DNA from: Streptomyces sp. SID12501
Lineage (GTDB): Bacteria; Actinomycetota; Actinomycetes; Streptomycetales; Streptomycetaceae
DNA length: 64,000 nucleotides
NCBI RefSeq assembly: GCF_010550245.1
Contig: NZ_JAAGLU010000004.1
Location: forward strand, 186,001 to 250,000
Direction of reading: 5' to 3'
The notes under the pieces are model-generated. The model did not search any database. It had not been told where the DNA came from and saw nothing but the letters and a program-made list of their open reading frames with translations. Below are positions 1 to 8,334 of the stretch, one piece after another; the first letter of the stretch is position 1; each line of letters opens with the position of its first letter. The position numbers and the translations under genes were made by a program.

Positions 1-28
1 CGAGGGTGACCAGGGCGATGCGTCTCAT
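1..28 (-). CDS. Start of a leftward gene cut by the window edge
   Basis: Only the first nine codons are visible, reading MRRIALVTL from an ATG at 28-26. A purine-rich ribosome binding site (GAGGAGAG on the minus strand, about 31-38) precedes it. Two arginines followed by a hydrophobic run would fit the beginning of a signal peptide, but the product cannot be named from so little sequence. Confidence 0.5.
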
Positions 29-218
29 CGGCTCTCCTCGGACTCTCGGGGGGGGTGGTGGCGCGGTGGACTGTCCGGCCGGCCTGCGAATCACGTGCGG
101 TTGACGGGTGAGGTTATACGTAACACGCCACGTGTGTCACCTCCGTGCCCGCACGTGTGATCTGCTCCGCATCCGCGGGTCCCGGGAACGATCGCCGGGG
201 CGTGATCGTCGAGCAGAT

Positions 219-1103
219 GTGAACCGTGAGCGTGCCGTGGCGAGGGCCGGCTCTCCTGCGCTGGGGAGCCTGGTCGCTTTCGTGCTGCTGACGCTGCTCG
301 CCGTCACGGTCGTGGCGCGGGGCGGCGGCACCCTCTTCGGCGACCGCGACCTGCTGGAATGGTCGCTCGCCCACCGCCCGGACCTGGCCGTCACCCTCGC
401 CCGTGTGGTGACCCACACCGGCACGGGCTTCGTTCCGTACGTCCTGGTCGCCCTGGCCGGGTTCCTGCTCGGCCGGACGGCACGGCAGCGGATCCAGGCA
501 GCCGCCGCCTGTCTCGTTTGCCTGGTCACCGCCCAGGCGGTCCGGTTCTCGGCGATGGCGCTGCTGTCCCGGCCCCGGCCCGACACGGCGCTCTGGGCGA
601 CGGACGCCGGCCACTGGTCGTTCCCCTCGGGCCACACCACCACGTCGGCCATCACCGCCGGACTGCTCGTCCTGGCCGTCCGGACACGGGCGCCGCGCGG
701 CCGGTACCTGATCGTCGCCGTGATCGGTTGCTGGGGTGTGCTGGTCGGGCTGACCAGGGTCTATCTGGGCGTCCACTGGTTCTCGGACGTGGTCGGCGGC
801 TGGTTGTTCGCCGTGTGGTGGCTGGGCCTTGTGGCGTACGGGGTGTCGCGCTTCGCGCCGGACTCGTGGGCGGAGGTGCTGGGCGGCGACAGGACCCTGC
901 GGCCGGGGGTGATGCTGTTGCCCGGTATACCGGGGCCGGGATCAGAGGTCCGACTCATCCACGGCAAGGTGGGGATCGCGTCGGAGTCCGACTGCGGCGC
1001 ACCCCCACCGGGTGCTGTCCTTCCCGGAGTTGAGCACCATGTCCGAGCCGCCGCAGCCGACCGGATTCCTCTCCCGCCAGAACGTGACGTTTCCCAGCGC
1101 TGA
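219..1103 (+). CDS. PAP2-family membrane phosphatase
   Basis: This is a polytopic membrane protein of the type 2 phosphatidic acid phosphatase superfamily, which dephosphorylates lipid phosphates at the membrane face. The three superfamily motifs are visible: RPRPD near residues 118-122, PSGH at 136-139, and TRVYLGVH at 179-186 ending in the catalytic His. Several hydrophobic helices surround them. I chose the GTG at 219 because an upstream in-frame GTG at 108 would add an Arg-rich stretch not expected in this family; no strong ribosome binding site supports either. The last 60-70 residues after the final helix look like unrelated low-complexity sequence and run into the dienelactone hydrolase remnant that begins at 1039, so the original C-terminus may have been altered. 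Confidence 0.75.
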   Translation: MNRERAVARAGSPALGSLVAFVLLTLLAVTVVARGGGTLFGDRDLLEWSLAHRPDLAVTLARVVTHTGTGFVPYVLVALAGFLLGRTARQRIQAAAACLVCLVTAQAVRFSAMALLSRPRPDTALWATDAGHWSFPSGHTTTSAITAGLLVLAVRTRAPRGRYLIVAVIGCWGVLVGLTRVYLGVHWFSDVVGGWLFAVWWLGLVAYGVSRFAPDSWAEVLGGDRTLRPGVMLLPGIPGPGSEVRLIHGKVGIASESDCGAPPPGAVLPGVEHHVRAAAADRIPLPPERDVSQR

Positions 1104-1419
1104 CACCACCGCGCACGGCTACCTGGCACTGCCGCCGTCCGGCAGCGGACCCGGCGTGATCCGGGGCGGGCTGCCCGGCTTCTCCGGCCTCAAGGCCGAG
1201 GTGCTGGGCCACTACGGCGAACTCGACGAGAGCATCCCGGTGGAGAGCCTGGACCGGCTGCGCGAGGCCATCGAGGAACAGTCCGATATCACCCCGGACC
1301 CGCGCGTCCACCCGGCCTACCACGCCTTCTTCAACGACTCCCGCCCGGTGTACGACGCCGAGTCGGCGACCCGGGCGTGGGAGAGCACGGTGCCGTTCCT
1401 CAAGGAGCAGGTGCGCTGA
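1039..1419 (+). pseudogene. Dienelactone hydrolase remnant with an internal deletion
   Basis: The frame encodes 126 residues where the family has about 230-250. Residues 1-40 match the N-terminus of actinobacterial dienelactone hydrolases, ending GYLALPPSGSGPGVI. The sequence then jumps directly to the C-terminal region (SGLKAEVLGHYGELD, IPVESL, YHAFFNDSRP). The middle of the alpha/beta hydrolase fold, including the nucleophile-bearing G-x-C-x-G segment, is missing, while the C-terminal Asp and His of the triad remain. The reading frame is still open, so a short protein could be made, but it should not be catalytically active. The start overlaps the tail of the PAP2 gene in another frame. Confidence 0.7.
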
Positions 1420-1465
1420 ACGCCGGTGCGCTGAGCATGAGTGGCCGACGCGAGGGAGGGCGGGC

Positions 1466-1499
1466 GGGCGGGCCGGGGATGGTTTCCCTCGGCCCGCCC
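1466..1499. terminator. GC-rich hairpin between convergent genes
   Basis: GGGCGGGCCG at 1466-1475 pairs with CGGCCCGCCC at 1490-1499, and a further GGG/CCC pairs across a one-base bulge. It lies between the rightward dienelactone hydrolase remnant and the leftward secreted-protein gene, as expected for a bidirectional terminator. Confidence 0.55.
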
Positions 1500-1544
1500 T
1501 GACCTTTTCGGTCCTGTACGTCAGTTCAGTTCCGCTCCCCTGCG

Positions 1545-2495
1545 TCAGCCGCTCGCGCCCGCGAGCCAGGCCGTGGCGTTGAGGGCGAGGGGCGCGTTGG
1601 TGGCGCCGGTGTCGTTCCAGCCGTCGTACAGGGTGTTGCCGGACTGGCCGGTGCCGTCGTCGATCGGGGAGCTGTCGCCCCAGAACGCGATCCGGCCGCT
1701 GCCGAAGGTGCTGGTCAGGAAGAAGGCGCCGGTGTTGCCCGAGTACCCGGAGCGGTAGAGCAGACCCTTCACGGCGGAGTTGTCGGCGGGCTTGAGGGTG
1801 GCCGTCGTACCGCTGGCGATGAGGCTCTTGGTGACCGTCCCGAAGGTGCCGTGCAGGACCGGGTTCGACGCGGCGGTGATCGCGGCCGGGTAGCCGGAGC
1901 TGATGCTCAGGGAGTCGATGGAGAAGCCGAAGGGGTCGGTGGAGTCGACGCTGTTGTTGGTCATCAGGTCGTTGAGGATCTCGACGGCGTCCTCACCGTC
2001 GTTGTTGCGGTCGGCCCCGGTGTGGTCGGAGATCATGAAGAGGCCGCCGCCGTTCTGGACGAACTTCATGATCGCGGTCTTCTCGGCGGTGGTGAAGAGC
2101 GTGTTGGGCTCGGGGAGCACCAGTGTGTCGAAGTTCGACAGGTCGGTCGCCGTGGAGCCCCCGTAGGCCAGGCTGGAGCCCGAGGCCAGCGTCTTGAGGC
2201 TGTAGTCGCCGGTCTTCTGGAGAGCGACGCCCCAGGAGGAGAGCGCGCCGGTCCAGTCGGTCTCGCCGGAGGGGGCGGAGTCCTCGGAGAGCGGGTCGGG
2301 CTGGCTCTTGGAGATGATCCAGTCGGCGTTGCCGGCCGTCTCGGCGTGGGCGTTGTCGAAGAGGATTCGGTGGGGGGTGGCCGCGGTCGCGGTGGTTGCG
2401 GCGGCGGTGGCCTGGACGGCGGCGCCGGTGGCGATCAGGCCGAGCACTGCCAGGGCCGAGGTGAATCTGTGGCGGGACCCGGTGATGGCGTACAT
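1545..2495 (-). CDS. Secreted protein of unknown function with a GATase-like fold
   Basis: The 316-residue product begins with a clear Sec signal peptide (basic start, hydrophobic core ending near ALAVLGLIATGAAVQATAAA). The mature part opens with ILFDNAHAETAGNADWI and contains FDTLVLPEPN and NGGGLFMISDH, which resemble the class I glutamine-amidotransferase-like fold seen in DUF4350/ThuA-type proteins, without an obvious catalytic Cys. The start is set by GGAGGA seven bases upstream of ATG 2495; a longer upstream extension has no support. It is monocistronic. Function is unknown; a role in extracellular sugar or polymer metabolism would be a guess. Confidence 0.65.
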   Translation of the reverse strand: MYAITGSRHRFTSALAVLGLIATGAAVQATAAATTATAATPHRILFDNAHAETAGNADWIISKSQPDPLSEDSAPSGETDWTGALSSWGVALQKTGDYSLKTLASGSSLAYGGSTATDLSNFDTLVLPEPNTLFTTAEKTAIMKFVQNGGGLFMISDHTGADRNNDGEDAVEILNDLMTNNSVDSTDPFGFSIDSLSISSGYPAAITAASNPVLHGTFGTVTKSLIASGTTATLKPADNSAVKGLLYRSGYSGNTGAFFLTSTFGSGRIAFWGDSSPIDDGTGQSGNTLYDGWNDTGATNAPLALNATAWLAGASG

Positions 2496-2707
2496 CTGGC
2501 ATTCCTCCATAGGTGGGGGGGGAGAGCTGGGGGAAAGCGGTGCGGGTGACGAATCTGCGCGCGTAGACCGGGCGTTGGAGGCCTCCCGGTGCACACAAGG
2601 CAGGACCGTACCGACAAGATCCGCGCCACCGGGAGGCCCGGCCGGGGTTTCACGTAAAGCTCTTACGCACGTGCGACCACCGGCCGAGAAGGGGAATTTG
2701 GGGGCGA

Positions 2708-3616
2708 TTACGGGTGATGTGACACACCGAGTCGGGACAACTCGTCGTCTGTCAGACGCAGTCCGCCCGCCGCCACGTTGGCCACGACGTGGTCCGGGTT
2801 GCCCGTGCCCGGGATGGCGAGCACATGCGCCCCCTGGTGCAGGCTCCACGCGAGCCGGATCTGGGCGGGGCTCGCGTCGTGCGCGCGGGCGACGGCGAGC
2901 ACCGCGTCGTCGTGGGTGTCGGCGGCGCCCTGGGCTCCGCCGCTGCCCGCGACCGCGAAGAAGGGCACGAAGGCGATGCCCGACTCCTCGCACAGGCGCA
3001 GGAGTTCGTCACCCTCAGGGTCTGGGCGGTCCAGCGCGTACCGGTTCTGCACACACACCACCGGGGCGATCTCCTGCGCCTCGGCGAGGTGTTTCGGCTC
3101 GATGCCGGAGATGCCGAGGTGGCGGATCAGGCCAGCCTCGCGCAGTTCGGCGAGCGCGCCGAAGTGCTCGGCGACGGAGTCCTGGTTCATCCTGCGCAGG
3201 TTGACCACGTCGAGGTGGTCGCGGCCGAGCTGGCGCAGGTTCTCCTCGACGTGGCCGCGCAGTTGGTCGGGGCGGGCCGAGGTGGCCCACTCCCCCGAGT
3301 AGTCACGGTAGGGGCCGACCTTGGTGACGATGACCAGGTCGTCCCCGTACGGCGCCAGCGCGCTGTTGATCAGTTCGTTGGCGGAGCGCAGCGCGGAGAA
3401 GTAGAAGGCGGCGGTGTCGATGTGGTTGACGCCGAGTTCGACGGCCTTCCGCAGCACGCCCAGCGACCGTTCGCGGTCGCTGGGCGTGCCGAGGTGGAAG
3501 GCCGCGCTGCCGGTGAGGCGCATGGCTCCGAAGCCGAGCCGGTTGACGGTGAGATCGCCGAGTTTCCAGGTGCCCGCGGCGTCCGCGGCGTCCGCGGTGA
3601 TCGTCTCCGAGGCCAT
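2708..3616 (-). CDS. Aldo/keto reductase
   Basis: This 302-residue cytosolic NADPH-dependent oxidoreductase has the AKR barrel start LGFGAMRLTG, the catalytic Asp67 and Tyr72 in HIDTAAFY, and Lys99 in VTKVG. The usual fourth tetrad residue, His, is replaced by Arg141 in DVVNLRRMN, a variation found in some bacterial AKR groups. The C-terminal cofactor clamp IPGTGNPDHVVAN is typical. It stands alone, with no operon partner. The substrate cannot be predicted. Confidence 0.85.
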   Translation of the reverse strand: MASETITADAADAAGTWKLGDLTVNRLGFGAMRLTGSAAFHLGTPSDRERSLGVLRKAVELGVNHIDTAAFYFSALRSANELINSALAPYGDDLVIVTKVGPYRDYSGEWATSARPDQLRGHVEENLRQLGRDHLDVVNLRRMNQDSVAEHFGALAELREAGLIRHLGISGIEPKHLAEAQEIAPVVCVQNRYALDRPDPEGDELLRLCEESGIAFVPFFAVAGSGGAQGAADTHDDAVLAVARAHDASPAQIRLAWSLHQGAHVLAIPGTGNPDHVVANVAAGGLRLTDDELSRLGVSHHP

Positions 3617-3679
3617 CGGTGGAGTCTCGCATGCGCCGCACGTGCCGGACCGGCGGCCGAGGCTGCCTTTGGGCGCCCT

Positions 3680-5050
3680 TTACGGATAGACGTAGGTGTT
3701 CAGCGTGGTCACCGCCGAGGCGGGATTGCCGAGGTCGTAGCGGTCCACGGCGAGGAAGTTGGGCTTCTTGCGGGCGGCCGGCCGGCAGAACCGCTGGGCC
3801 CGGTCGGCGAGCTTGGTGTTGTCGGTCGTCGCCGTGGAGGCGATCGCCACGTCCCGGAAGTGGTTCATGACGAAGAGGGGCCTGAAGGCGCCCTCGGTGC
3901 GGGTCAGCGGGGTGTTGGAGTCGGCGCCGTACCAGCGGCTGTAGCAGGACCAGTCGGAGGTGCCGAGGCCGCCGCCCATGGACCAGTAGTTCTCCACGGT
4001 CCACTCGCGCTGGTACATCACACCGAAGGTGTCCCGGGTGAGTCCGGCGGTCTGGTCGGCGGAGCGGCTGTGGTCGGTGAAGATCAGCAGCCGGTCGTTG
4101 GCGGCGACCAGATCGGCGATCTTCGGCCAGCCGTTCTGCCGTACACCGGTCTGGTCGGGCCGGTAGAGGACGTCCGACAGACCACTGACGCGGGCGAGTT
4201 CGCCGCGCAGGACGCCCGGGTCGACGTAGTCCTCCAGGAAGACGGTGACGACCTGGGTGGGGTTCTGCTTGAGAAAGTCGACCATCCGCTGGAGGTCGAC
4301 CCAGAGGGCGACCGGGCTGCTGACGAGGGTGCAGCTGTTGTGGCAGAGGATCGCGCCGTCGGAGGTCTGGTGGATGTCCAGCATGAACCCCCGTACACCG
4401 TCGGCGAGTTGCTGGTTGATGCCGCGCGACTGGTTGGGGACGAAGTTCACGAAGGGCGGGGCGAAGCCGCCGTCGACGCCGTTGGCGTAGGCGTTGTGGG
4501 CGGTGAGGAACGTGACCTGGTCCAGGGTCCGTTGGTCGGCGGACGGCATCGGGGCGACGGTGGGGGCGACCGGGGTGAGGTACCAGGCGGCCAGGCCGCC
4601 CGAGTCGCCGATGGCCAGCTGGTCGGGGTAGTTGGCGCCGGACGGCTTGGCGGCGACCGTCAGGTAGCGGGTGGCACCGGGGGCCTTGAGGGTGTACTGG
4701 TCGGTGCCGGACGGGGTGATCTCCCAGGCCGCGTCGGCGCTCGTACAGGCGACGGTCCTGGCCTGGTCGCCGGAGCGGCCCAGACAGGAGCCCGCGGTGT
4801 CGGTGCTCTCCAGGAGGTGCGAGGTTCCGCTCGCGCGCAGCGTCCACTGCTGGCGGTCCTCGTTGCCCTTGGGCCTGTGCTGTTCGACGGCTCCGGCGTC
4901 GTCGGCGGCGTTGAGTCCGGTGGTGGCGCTCTGGACGTAGTAGGCGCCGACAGCCGGAACGGGGGCGGCCAGAGCGGGCGGTGCCGGGGCGGCGACCACG
5001 GTCGCCAATGCGGCTGTTGCGGTGAGCAGAGCGGTGCGGGGGGTCGGCAT
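3680..5050 (-). CDS. Secreted PI-PLC X-domain protein with lectin-like N-terminus
   Basis: The 456-residue product has a signal peptide (residues 1-29, ending PALAA). A region of about 130 residues follows with QQWTLR and W/Q repeats resembling a ricin-type beta-trefoil lectin. The catalytic region starts near residue 170 and is a phosphatidylinositol-specific phospholipase C-like TIM barrel: TFLTAHNAYAN carries one likely catalytic His, and GFMLDIHQTSDG followed by LCHNSC carries the Asp/His pair. Such proteins are exported and may bind carbohydrate through the trefoil. Disulfide-forming Cys residues are present in both parts. It is monocistronic and divergent from the acyl-CoA dehydrogenase at 5237. 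Confidence 0.8.
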   Translation of the reverse strand: MPTPRTALLTATAALATVVAAPAPPALAAPVPAVGAYYVQSATTGLNAADDAGAVEQHRPKGNEDRQQWTLRASGTSHLLESTDTAGSCLGRSGDQARTVACTSADAAWEITPSGTDQYTLKAPGATRYLTVAAKPSGANYPDQLAIGDSGGLAAWYLTPVAPTVAPMPSADQRTLDQVTFLTAHNAYANGVDGGFAPPFVNFVPNQSRGINQQLADGVRGFMLDIHQTSDGAILCHNSCTLVSSPVALWVDLQRMVDFLKQNPTQVVTVFLEDYVDPGVLRGELARVSGLSDVLYRPDQTGVRQNGWPKIADLVAANDRLLIFTDHSRSADQTAGLTRDTFGVMYQREWTVENYWSMGGGLGTSDWSCYSRWYGADSNTPLTRTEGAFRPLFVMNHFRDVAIASTATTDNTKLADRAQRFCRPAARKKPNFLAVDRYDLGNPASAVTTLNTYVYP

Positions 5051-5175
5051 CTACGGGGGCCCTTCATCGACTCGGCGGCTCGACGACTTGGTCGGCAGGG
5101 GCATGACATCACGAAGCCCTGCATGAAGTCAGCACACCCGTCACACCCGTCCCTCAACCATCAACACCCGTCTGT

Positions 5176-5196
5176 CACTTCGGTCTGACCTTTGAT
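5176..5196. promoter_or_regulatory. FadR-type operator candidate upstream of ACAD
   Basis: The stretch around 5176-5196 contains the perfect inverted repeat GGTC-T-GACC at 5182-5190. The 14-base block TCGGTCTGACCTTT (5180-5193) recurs identically at 7466-7479. GGTCnGACC matches the core of the E. coli FadR operator, and a FadR-subfamily regulator gene (6612-7382) lies between the two copies. It sits 47 bases before the GTG start at 5237. Confidence 0.6.
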
Positions 5197-5236
5197 ATGT
5201 TTCGACGCCACCGAGGCTGCGGGAGGCGTCCGAGCT

Positions 5237-6403
5237 GTGGACTTCGAGCTGACCGAGGATCAGGAAACGATCCGCAAGTCCGTCGCCGGACTCCTGCGTG
5301 ACTTCGACGACCGGTACTGGATGGAGAAGGACCGCGACCACGAGTTCCCGGCCGAGTTCTACGACACCGTCGCGCGCGGCGGCTGGCTTGGGCTCACGAT
5401 CCCCGAGGAGTACGGCGGCCACGGCCTCGGCATCACCGAGGCCACGCTGCTCCTGGAGGAGGTCGCGCGGTCGGGCGGCGGAATGAACGCGGCGAGCGCG
5501 ATCCACCTGTCGATCTTCGGGATGCATCCCGTCGTGGTGCACGGCTCCGAGGAGCTCAAGCGCCGGACCCTCCCCCGTATCGCCACCGGCGACCTCCATG
5601 TCTGTTTCGGCGTGACCGAACCGGGGGCGGGGCTGGACACGACGAGCATCACGACGTACGCGCGCCGGGACGGCGACCACTACGTGGTGAACGGCCGCAA
5701 GGTGTGGATCTCCAAGGCGATGGAGTCGGAGAAGATCCTGTTGCTGACGCGGACGTCGAAGATCGACGAGGTCACGAAGAAGACCGACGGGATGACGCTC
5801 TTCCTGACCGATCTCGACCGCGCGCGGGTCGACATCCGCCCCATCCCGAAGATGGGCCGCAACGCCGTCACTTCCAACGAGCTGTTCATCGACGATCTGC
5901 GGGTGCCGGTGGAGGACCGGGTCGGCGAGGAGGGGCAGGGGTTCCGGTACCTCCTCGACGGGCTCAATCCGGAGCGGATGCTGATCGCCGCCGAGGCGCT
6001 GGGCATCGGGCGGGTCGCGCTCGACAGGGCTGTCCAGTACGGCAAGGAGCGAGTCGTGTTCGACCGGCCCATCGGTATGAACCAGGGGGTTCAGTTCCCG
6101 CTGGCGGACTCGCTGGCCAGGCTGGACGCGGCCGAGCTGGTGCTGCGGAAGGCGACCTGGCTGTACGACCACGGGCGGCCGTGCGGGCGTGAGGCCAACA
6201 CCGCCAAGTACCTGTGTGCGGACGCCGGGTTCACGGCGGCGGACCGGGCGCTGCAGACGCACGGCGGGATGGGCTACTCCGAGGAGTACCACGTGGCCCG
6301 CTACTTCCGTGAGGCGCGGCTGATGCGGATCGCGCCGATCAGCCAGGAAATGATCCTCAACTATCTCGGCTCCCACGTGCTGGGGCTGCCGAGGAGTTAC
6401 TGA
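5237..6403 (+). CDS. Acyl-CoA dehydrogenase
   Basis: This 388-residue flavoenzyme introduces an alpha,beta double bond into an acyl-CoA. All domains are present: N-terminal helices (FELTEDQETIRKSV), the FAD-contact motif CFGVTEPGAGLD, the beta domain (VNGRKVWIS), and the C-terminal helical domain with THGGMGYSEEYHVARYFREAR. The ending IAPISQEMI replaces the IYEGT glutamate of MCAD-type enzymes. The likely catalytic base is instead the Glu in LNPERML, as in the isovaleryl-CoA/long-chain type. The start is the GTG at 5237, ten bases after GGGAGG. It lies downstream of a FadR-like operator and upstream of the GntR gene, so it is probably controlled by that regulator. Confidence 0.88.
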   Translation: MDFELTEDQETIRKSVAGLLRDFDDRYWMEKDRDHEFPAEFYDTVARGGWLGLTIPEEYGGHGLGITEATLLLEEVARSGGGMNAASAIHLSIFGMHPVVVHGSEELKRRTLPRIATGDLHVCFGVTEPGAGLDTTSITTYARRDGDHYVVNGRKVWISKAMESEKILLLTRTSKIDEVTKKTDGMTLFLTDLDRARVDIRPIPKMGRNAVTSNELFIDDLRVPVEDRVGEEGQGFRYLLDGLNPERMLIAAEALGIGRVALDRAVQYGKERVVFDRPIGMNQGVQFPLADSLARLDAAELVLRKATWLYDHGRPCGREANTAKYLCADAGFTAADRALQTHGGMGYSEEYHVARYFREARLMRIAPISQEMILNYLGSHVLGLPRSY

Positions 6404-6461
6404 CCATCGCTGATGGTGCATCGGTCATCGCCCGGCAGAAGCCTGATGAGGGGAGTCAGTC

Positions 6462-6608
6462 ATGAGCGACAACAGGGGGCTGTTCGATCTGACCGGCCGG
6501 TCCGCTCCGGTCACGGGGGCTGCGGGCGGTCGGACAGGCCATGTGACAGGCGGCGCGCGTCCCGTATTGAATGGTCCGGTCGAAGTGGTGCCACCGACGA
6601 GAGGCTGA
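6462..6608 (+). pseudogene. Short-chain dehydrogenase remnant, both ends kept
   Basis: A 48-codon frame with a good ribosome binding site (GAGGGGAG) starts LFDLTGRSAPVTGAAGG, which is the beta1/TGxxxGxG start of an SDR. After only 23 residues it continues HVTGGARPVLNGPVEV, which resembles the usual SDR C-terminus (xVTGxxLPVDGGxxV). About 200 internal codons, including the Ser-Tyr-Lys catalytic residues, are missing. The remaining frame is uninterrupted. It lies between the ACAD at 5237 and the GntR gene and was probably part of that operon. Confidence 0.6.
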
Positions 6609-6611
6609 CCT

Positions 6612-7382
6612 GTGCAGAGCGCCGGACATTCCGCCAGTGATCCACGCTTCGACGTGGTGAGGGTGCCCAAGGCGTCGGACGTGCTGGCCGCCGAGGTGCG
6701 TGAGCGGATCCTCTCCGGCGAGTTCACCGAGGGCATGTCGCTGCCGCCGGAGCGCGCACTGGTCGACCAGACGGGGCTGAGCCGCGCGACGGTGCGGGAG
6801 GCGCTGCGCATCCTCGAGGTCGAACGGCTGGTGCGGATCAGGCCGGGTCGCGGCGGCGGCGCCTTCGTACACCGGCCGGGCCACGAGTCGGTGACGAACA
6901 CGGTTCGGCTGGTCATCCGGGGTCAGCAGATCCGGCTCGAGGCTCTGCACGAGACGCGCGAGGCGATCGAGCCGACATGCGCCGCGCTGGCCGCGAAGCG
7001 GCGTACGGCAGCCGACCTCGCCGAGCTCGACGCGGCGCACGCCGAGTTGATGGCGGCGGACGACGACGTCCCGCGCTTCCTACGGGCCAACGTCCGCTGG
7101 CACACCGCTGTGGCGAAGGCCGGCGACAACGAGCTGTTGATCGGTTTCATGACGGCGCTCTCCCAGTCGATCTACGCCGCCACGGACATCGACCGGTTCA
7201 TGGACGCGGAGATCCGCGAGGTCACCGCCCGTGCCCACGCGCGGATCACCGAGGCGATCCGGGCGCAGGACGGGCCCGCCGCGATGCGGCGGATGACCCG
7301 GCACGTGTGCGGGTTCGCCCGCGCGGCGGCCGAGGTGGACCAGCGGCAGCGAGTGGAGCTGCCCGCACCGGGCGACGACTGA
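6612..7382 (+). CDS. GntR-family (FadR/FCD) transcriptional regulator
   Basis: The 256-residue protein has an N-terminal winged helix-turn-helix (about residues 20-90; LPPERALVDQTGLSRATVREALRIL is split here as LPPERALVDQTG and SRATVREALRIL) and a C-terminal all-helical FCD ligand-binding domain (about 100-235). FCD regulators usually sense carboxylic acids or acyl-CoAs through metal-bound His residues, and WHTAVA and the late ARAHARI helix fit that. The gene is flanked by two copies of GGTCTGACC (5182-5190 and 7468-7476), in the promoters of the upstream ACAD and the downstream ECH operon, so it most likely represses both. The GTG at 6612 follows the stop of the SDR remnant closely, suggesting co-transcription with the ACAD and autoregulation. 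Confidence 0.85.
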   Translation: MQSAGHSASDPRFDVVRVPKASDVLAAEVRERILSGEFTEGMSLPPERALVDQTGLSRATVREALRILEVERLVRIRPGRGGGAFVHRPGHESVTNTVRLVIRGQQIRLEALHETREAIEPTCAALAAKRRTAADLAELDAAHAELMAADDDVPRFLRANVRWHTAVAKAGDNELLIGFMTALSQSIYAATDIDRFMDAEIREVTARAHARITEAIRAQDGPAAMRRMTRHVCGFARAAAEVDQRQRVELPAPGDD

Positions 7383-7422
7383 CAGGGCGCGCGCCCCCTC
7401 CCGAGCCGAGCTCCACCTGTGC

Positions 7423-7439
7423 GAGAATGCTATTTCCAT
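7423..7439. promoter_or_regulatory. 17-bp operator variant upstream of ECH operon
   Basis: CGAGAATGCTATTTCCA matches the left arm and spacing of the palindrome TGAGAATnnnATTCTCA found throughout the window. The right arm is the ATTTCC variant also seen at 24783, 47655 and 58244. It lies 95 bases before the ATG at 7534 and just ahead of the FadR-like site. Confidence 0.5.
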
Positions 7440-7460
7440 TCAGCGTGAACAACACTCTTC

Positions 7461-7483
7461 ACTTTCGGTCTGACCTTTACTAG
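7461..7483. promoter_or_regulatory. FadR-type operator candidate upstream of ECH operon
   Basis: This is the second copy of TCGGTCTGACCTTT (7466-7479), with the palindrome GGTCTGACC at 7468-7476. Flanking bases are also conserved relative to the 5176 site (CACTT before, TTT-A-TA after). It is 51 bases before the ECH start and probably binds the GntR protein encoded immediately upstream. Confidence 0.6.
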
Positions 7484-7533
7484 CATCCGAGGTCGACCGA
7501 CCAGTGGCGCCAGCGGCAAGGGAGAGGGTGCGC

Positions 7534-8331
7534 ATGGGCGAGGCCGACTCCGTCCTGACCGTGACCGCCGACGGCGATGTCCGCGTCGTCACCCTGAACA
7601 GGCCCGACAGGCTCAACGGGGTCTCCGAGGAGCTGCACCGGCGACTCGCCGCGGTGTGGCGGGAGTTGGCGGACGATCCCAAGGCGCGGGCCGTCGTCCT
7701 CACCGGAGCGGGACGGGCGTTCAGTGCGGGCGGCGACTTCGACCATCTGCGCCGCCATCACACCGACCCCGAGCTTCGGGAGCGGTCGATCCGCCTCGAC
7801 CGGACGATCCAGACGGAGATGATCCGCTTCCCACTGCCCGTCGTGGCAGCGGTCAACGGCCCTGCGGTGGGCCTCGGTTGCAGCCTCGCACTGGGCTGCG
7901 ATCTGGTGCTGATGGCCGACGACGCCTACCTCGCGGACCCGCACATCTCGGTGGGCCTGGTGGCCGGTGACGGCGGTGTGACCCTCTGGCCGCTGCTCAC
8001 GAGCCTGCTCCGGGTGAAGGAGTACCTCTTCACCGGGGACCGCATTCCCGCCGCGACGGCGGTCCAACTCGGTCTGGCCAACCGGGTCGTTCCGGCCGCC
8101 GACCTCCACCAGGAGGCGCTGGCGCTGGCCCACCGGCTGGCGGCCCAGCCTCCGGAGGCACTGCGCGCCACGAAGGCGGCGCTGGCCGTCGTGGTGGAAC
8201 AGATGACCCGAGGCGGCATGGAGGCGGCCCTGATGGCGGAGCGGGCCACGATGACCAGCCCGGACCATATCCGGATCGTCGACGAACTTGCGTCGCGGGC
8301 GGAGCGCCGGTCCAGGGGCGGGGAGGGGTAG
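7534..8331 (+). CDS. Enoyl-CoA hydratase/isomerase-family protein
   Basis: The 265-residue crotonase-fold protein starts at ATG 7534 after GGGAGAGG and opens the operon 7534-16315. The oxyanion-hole motifs are present (AGRAFSAGGDF and AVNGPAVGLG). The two Glu residues that activate water in classical hydratases are not: the GGG-x-E position reads GLGCSLAL (Ser), and the second reads DPHISVG (His). An Asp is retained in VAGDGGV. The chemistry may therefore be isomerisation or hydrolysis rather than hydration. It acts in the cytosol on CoA thioesters. Both a FadR-like and a palindromic operator precede it. Confidence 0.82.
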   Translation: MGEADSVLTVTADGDVRVVTLNRPDRLNGVSEELHRRLAAVWRELADDPKARAVVLTGAGRAFSAGGDFDHLRRHHTDPELRERSIRLDRTIQTEMIRFPLPVVAAVNGPAVGLGCSLALGCDLVLMADDAYLADPHISVGLVAGDGGVTLWPLLTSLLRVKEYLFTGDRIPAATAVQLGLANRVVPAADLHQEALALAHRLAAQPPEALRATKAALAVVVEQMTRGGMEAALMAERATMTSPDHIRIVDELASRAERRSRGGEG

Positions 8332-8334
8332 CGC

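Noticed and set aside
1441..1758. A rightward frame of 105 codons
   Set aside because: It overlaps the terminator hairpin and is antisense to the secreted-protein gene, with no start signal.
2789..5188. A 799-codon open frame on the plus strand
   Set aside because: It is antisense to the aldo/keto reductase and PI-PLC-like genes, whose products have clear family motifs. Long antisense frames are common in GC-rich DNA, and this one has no recognisable domain.
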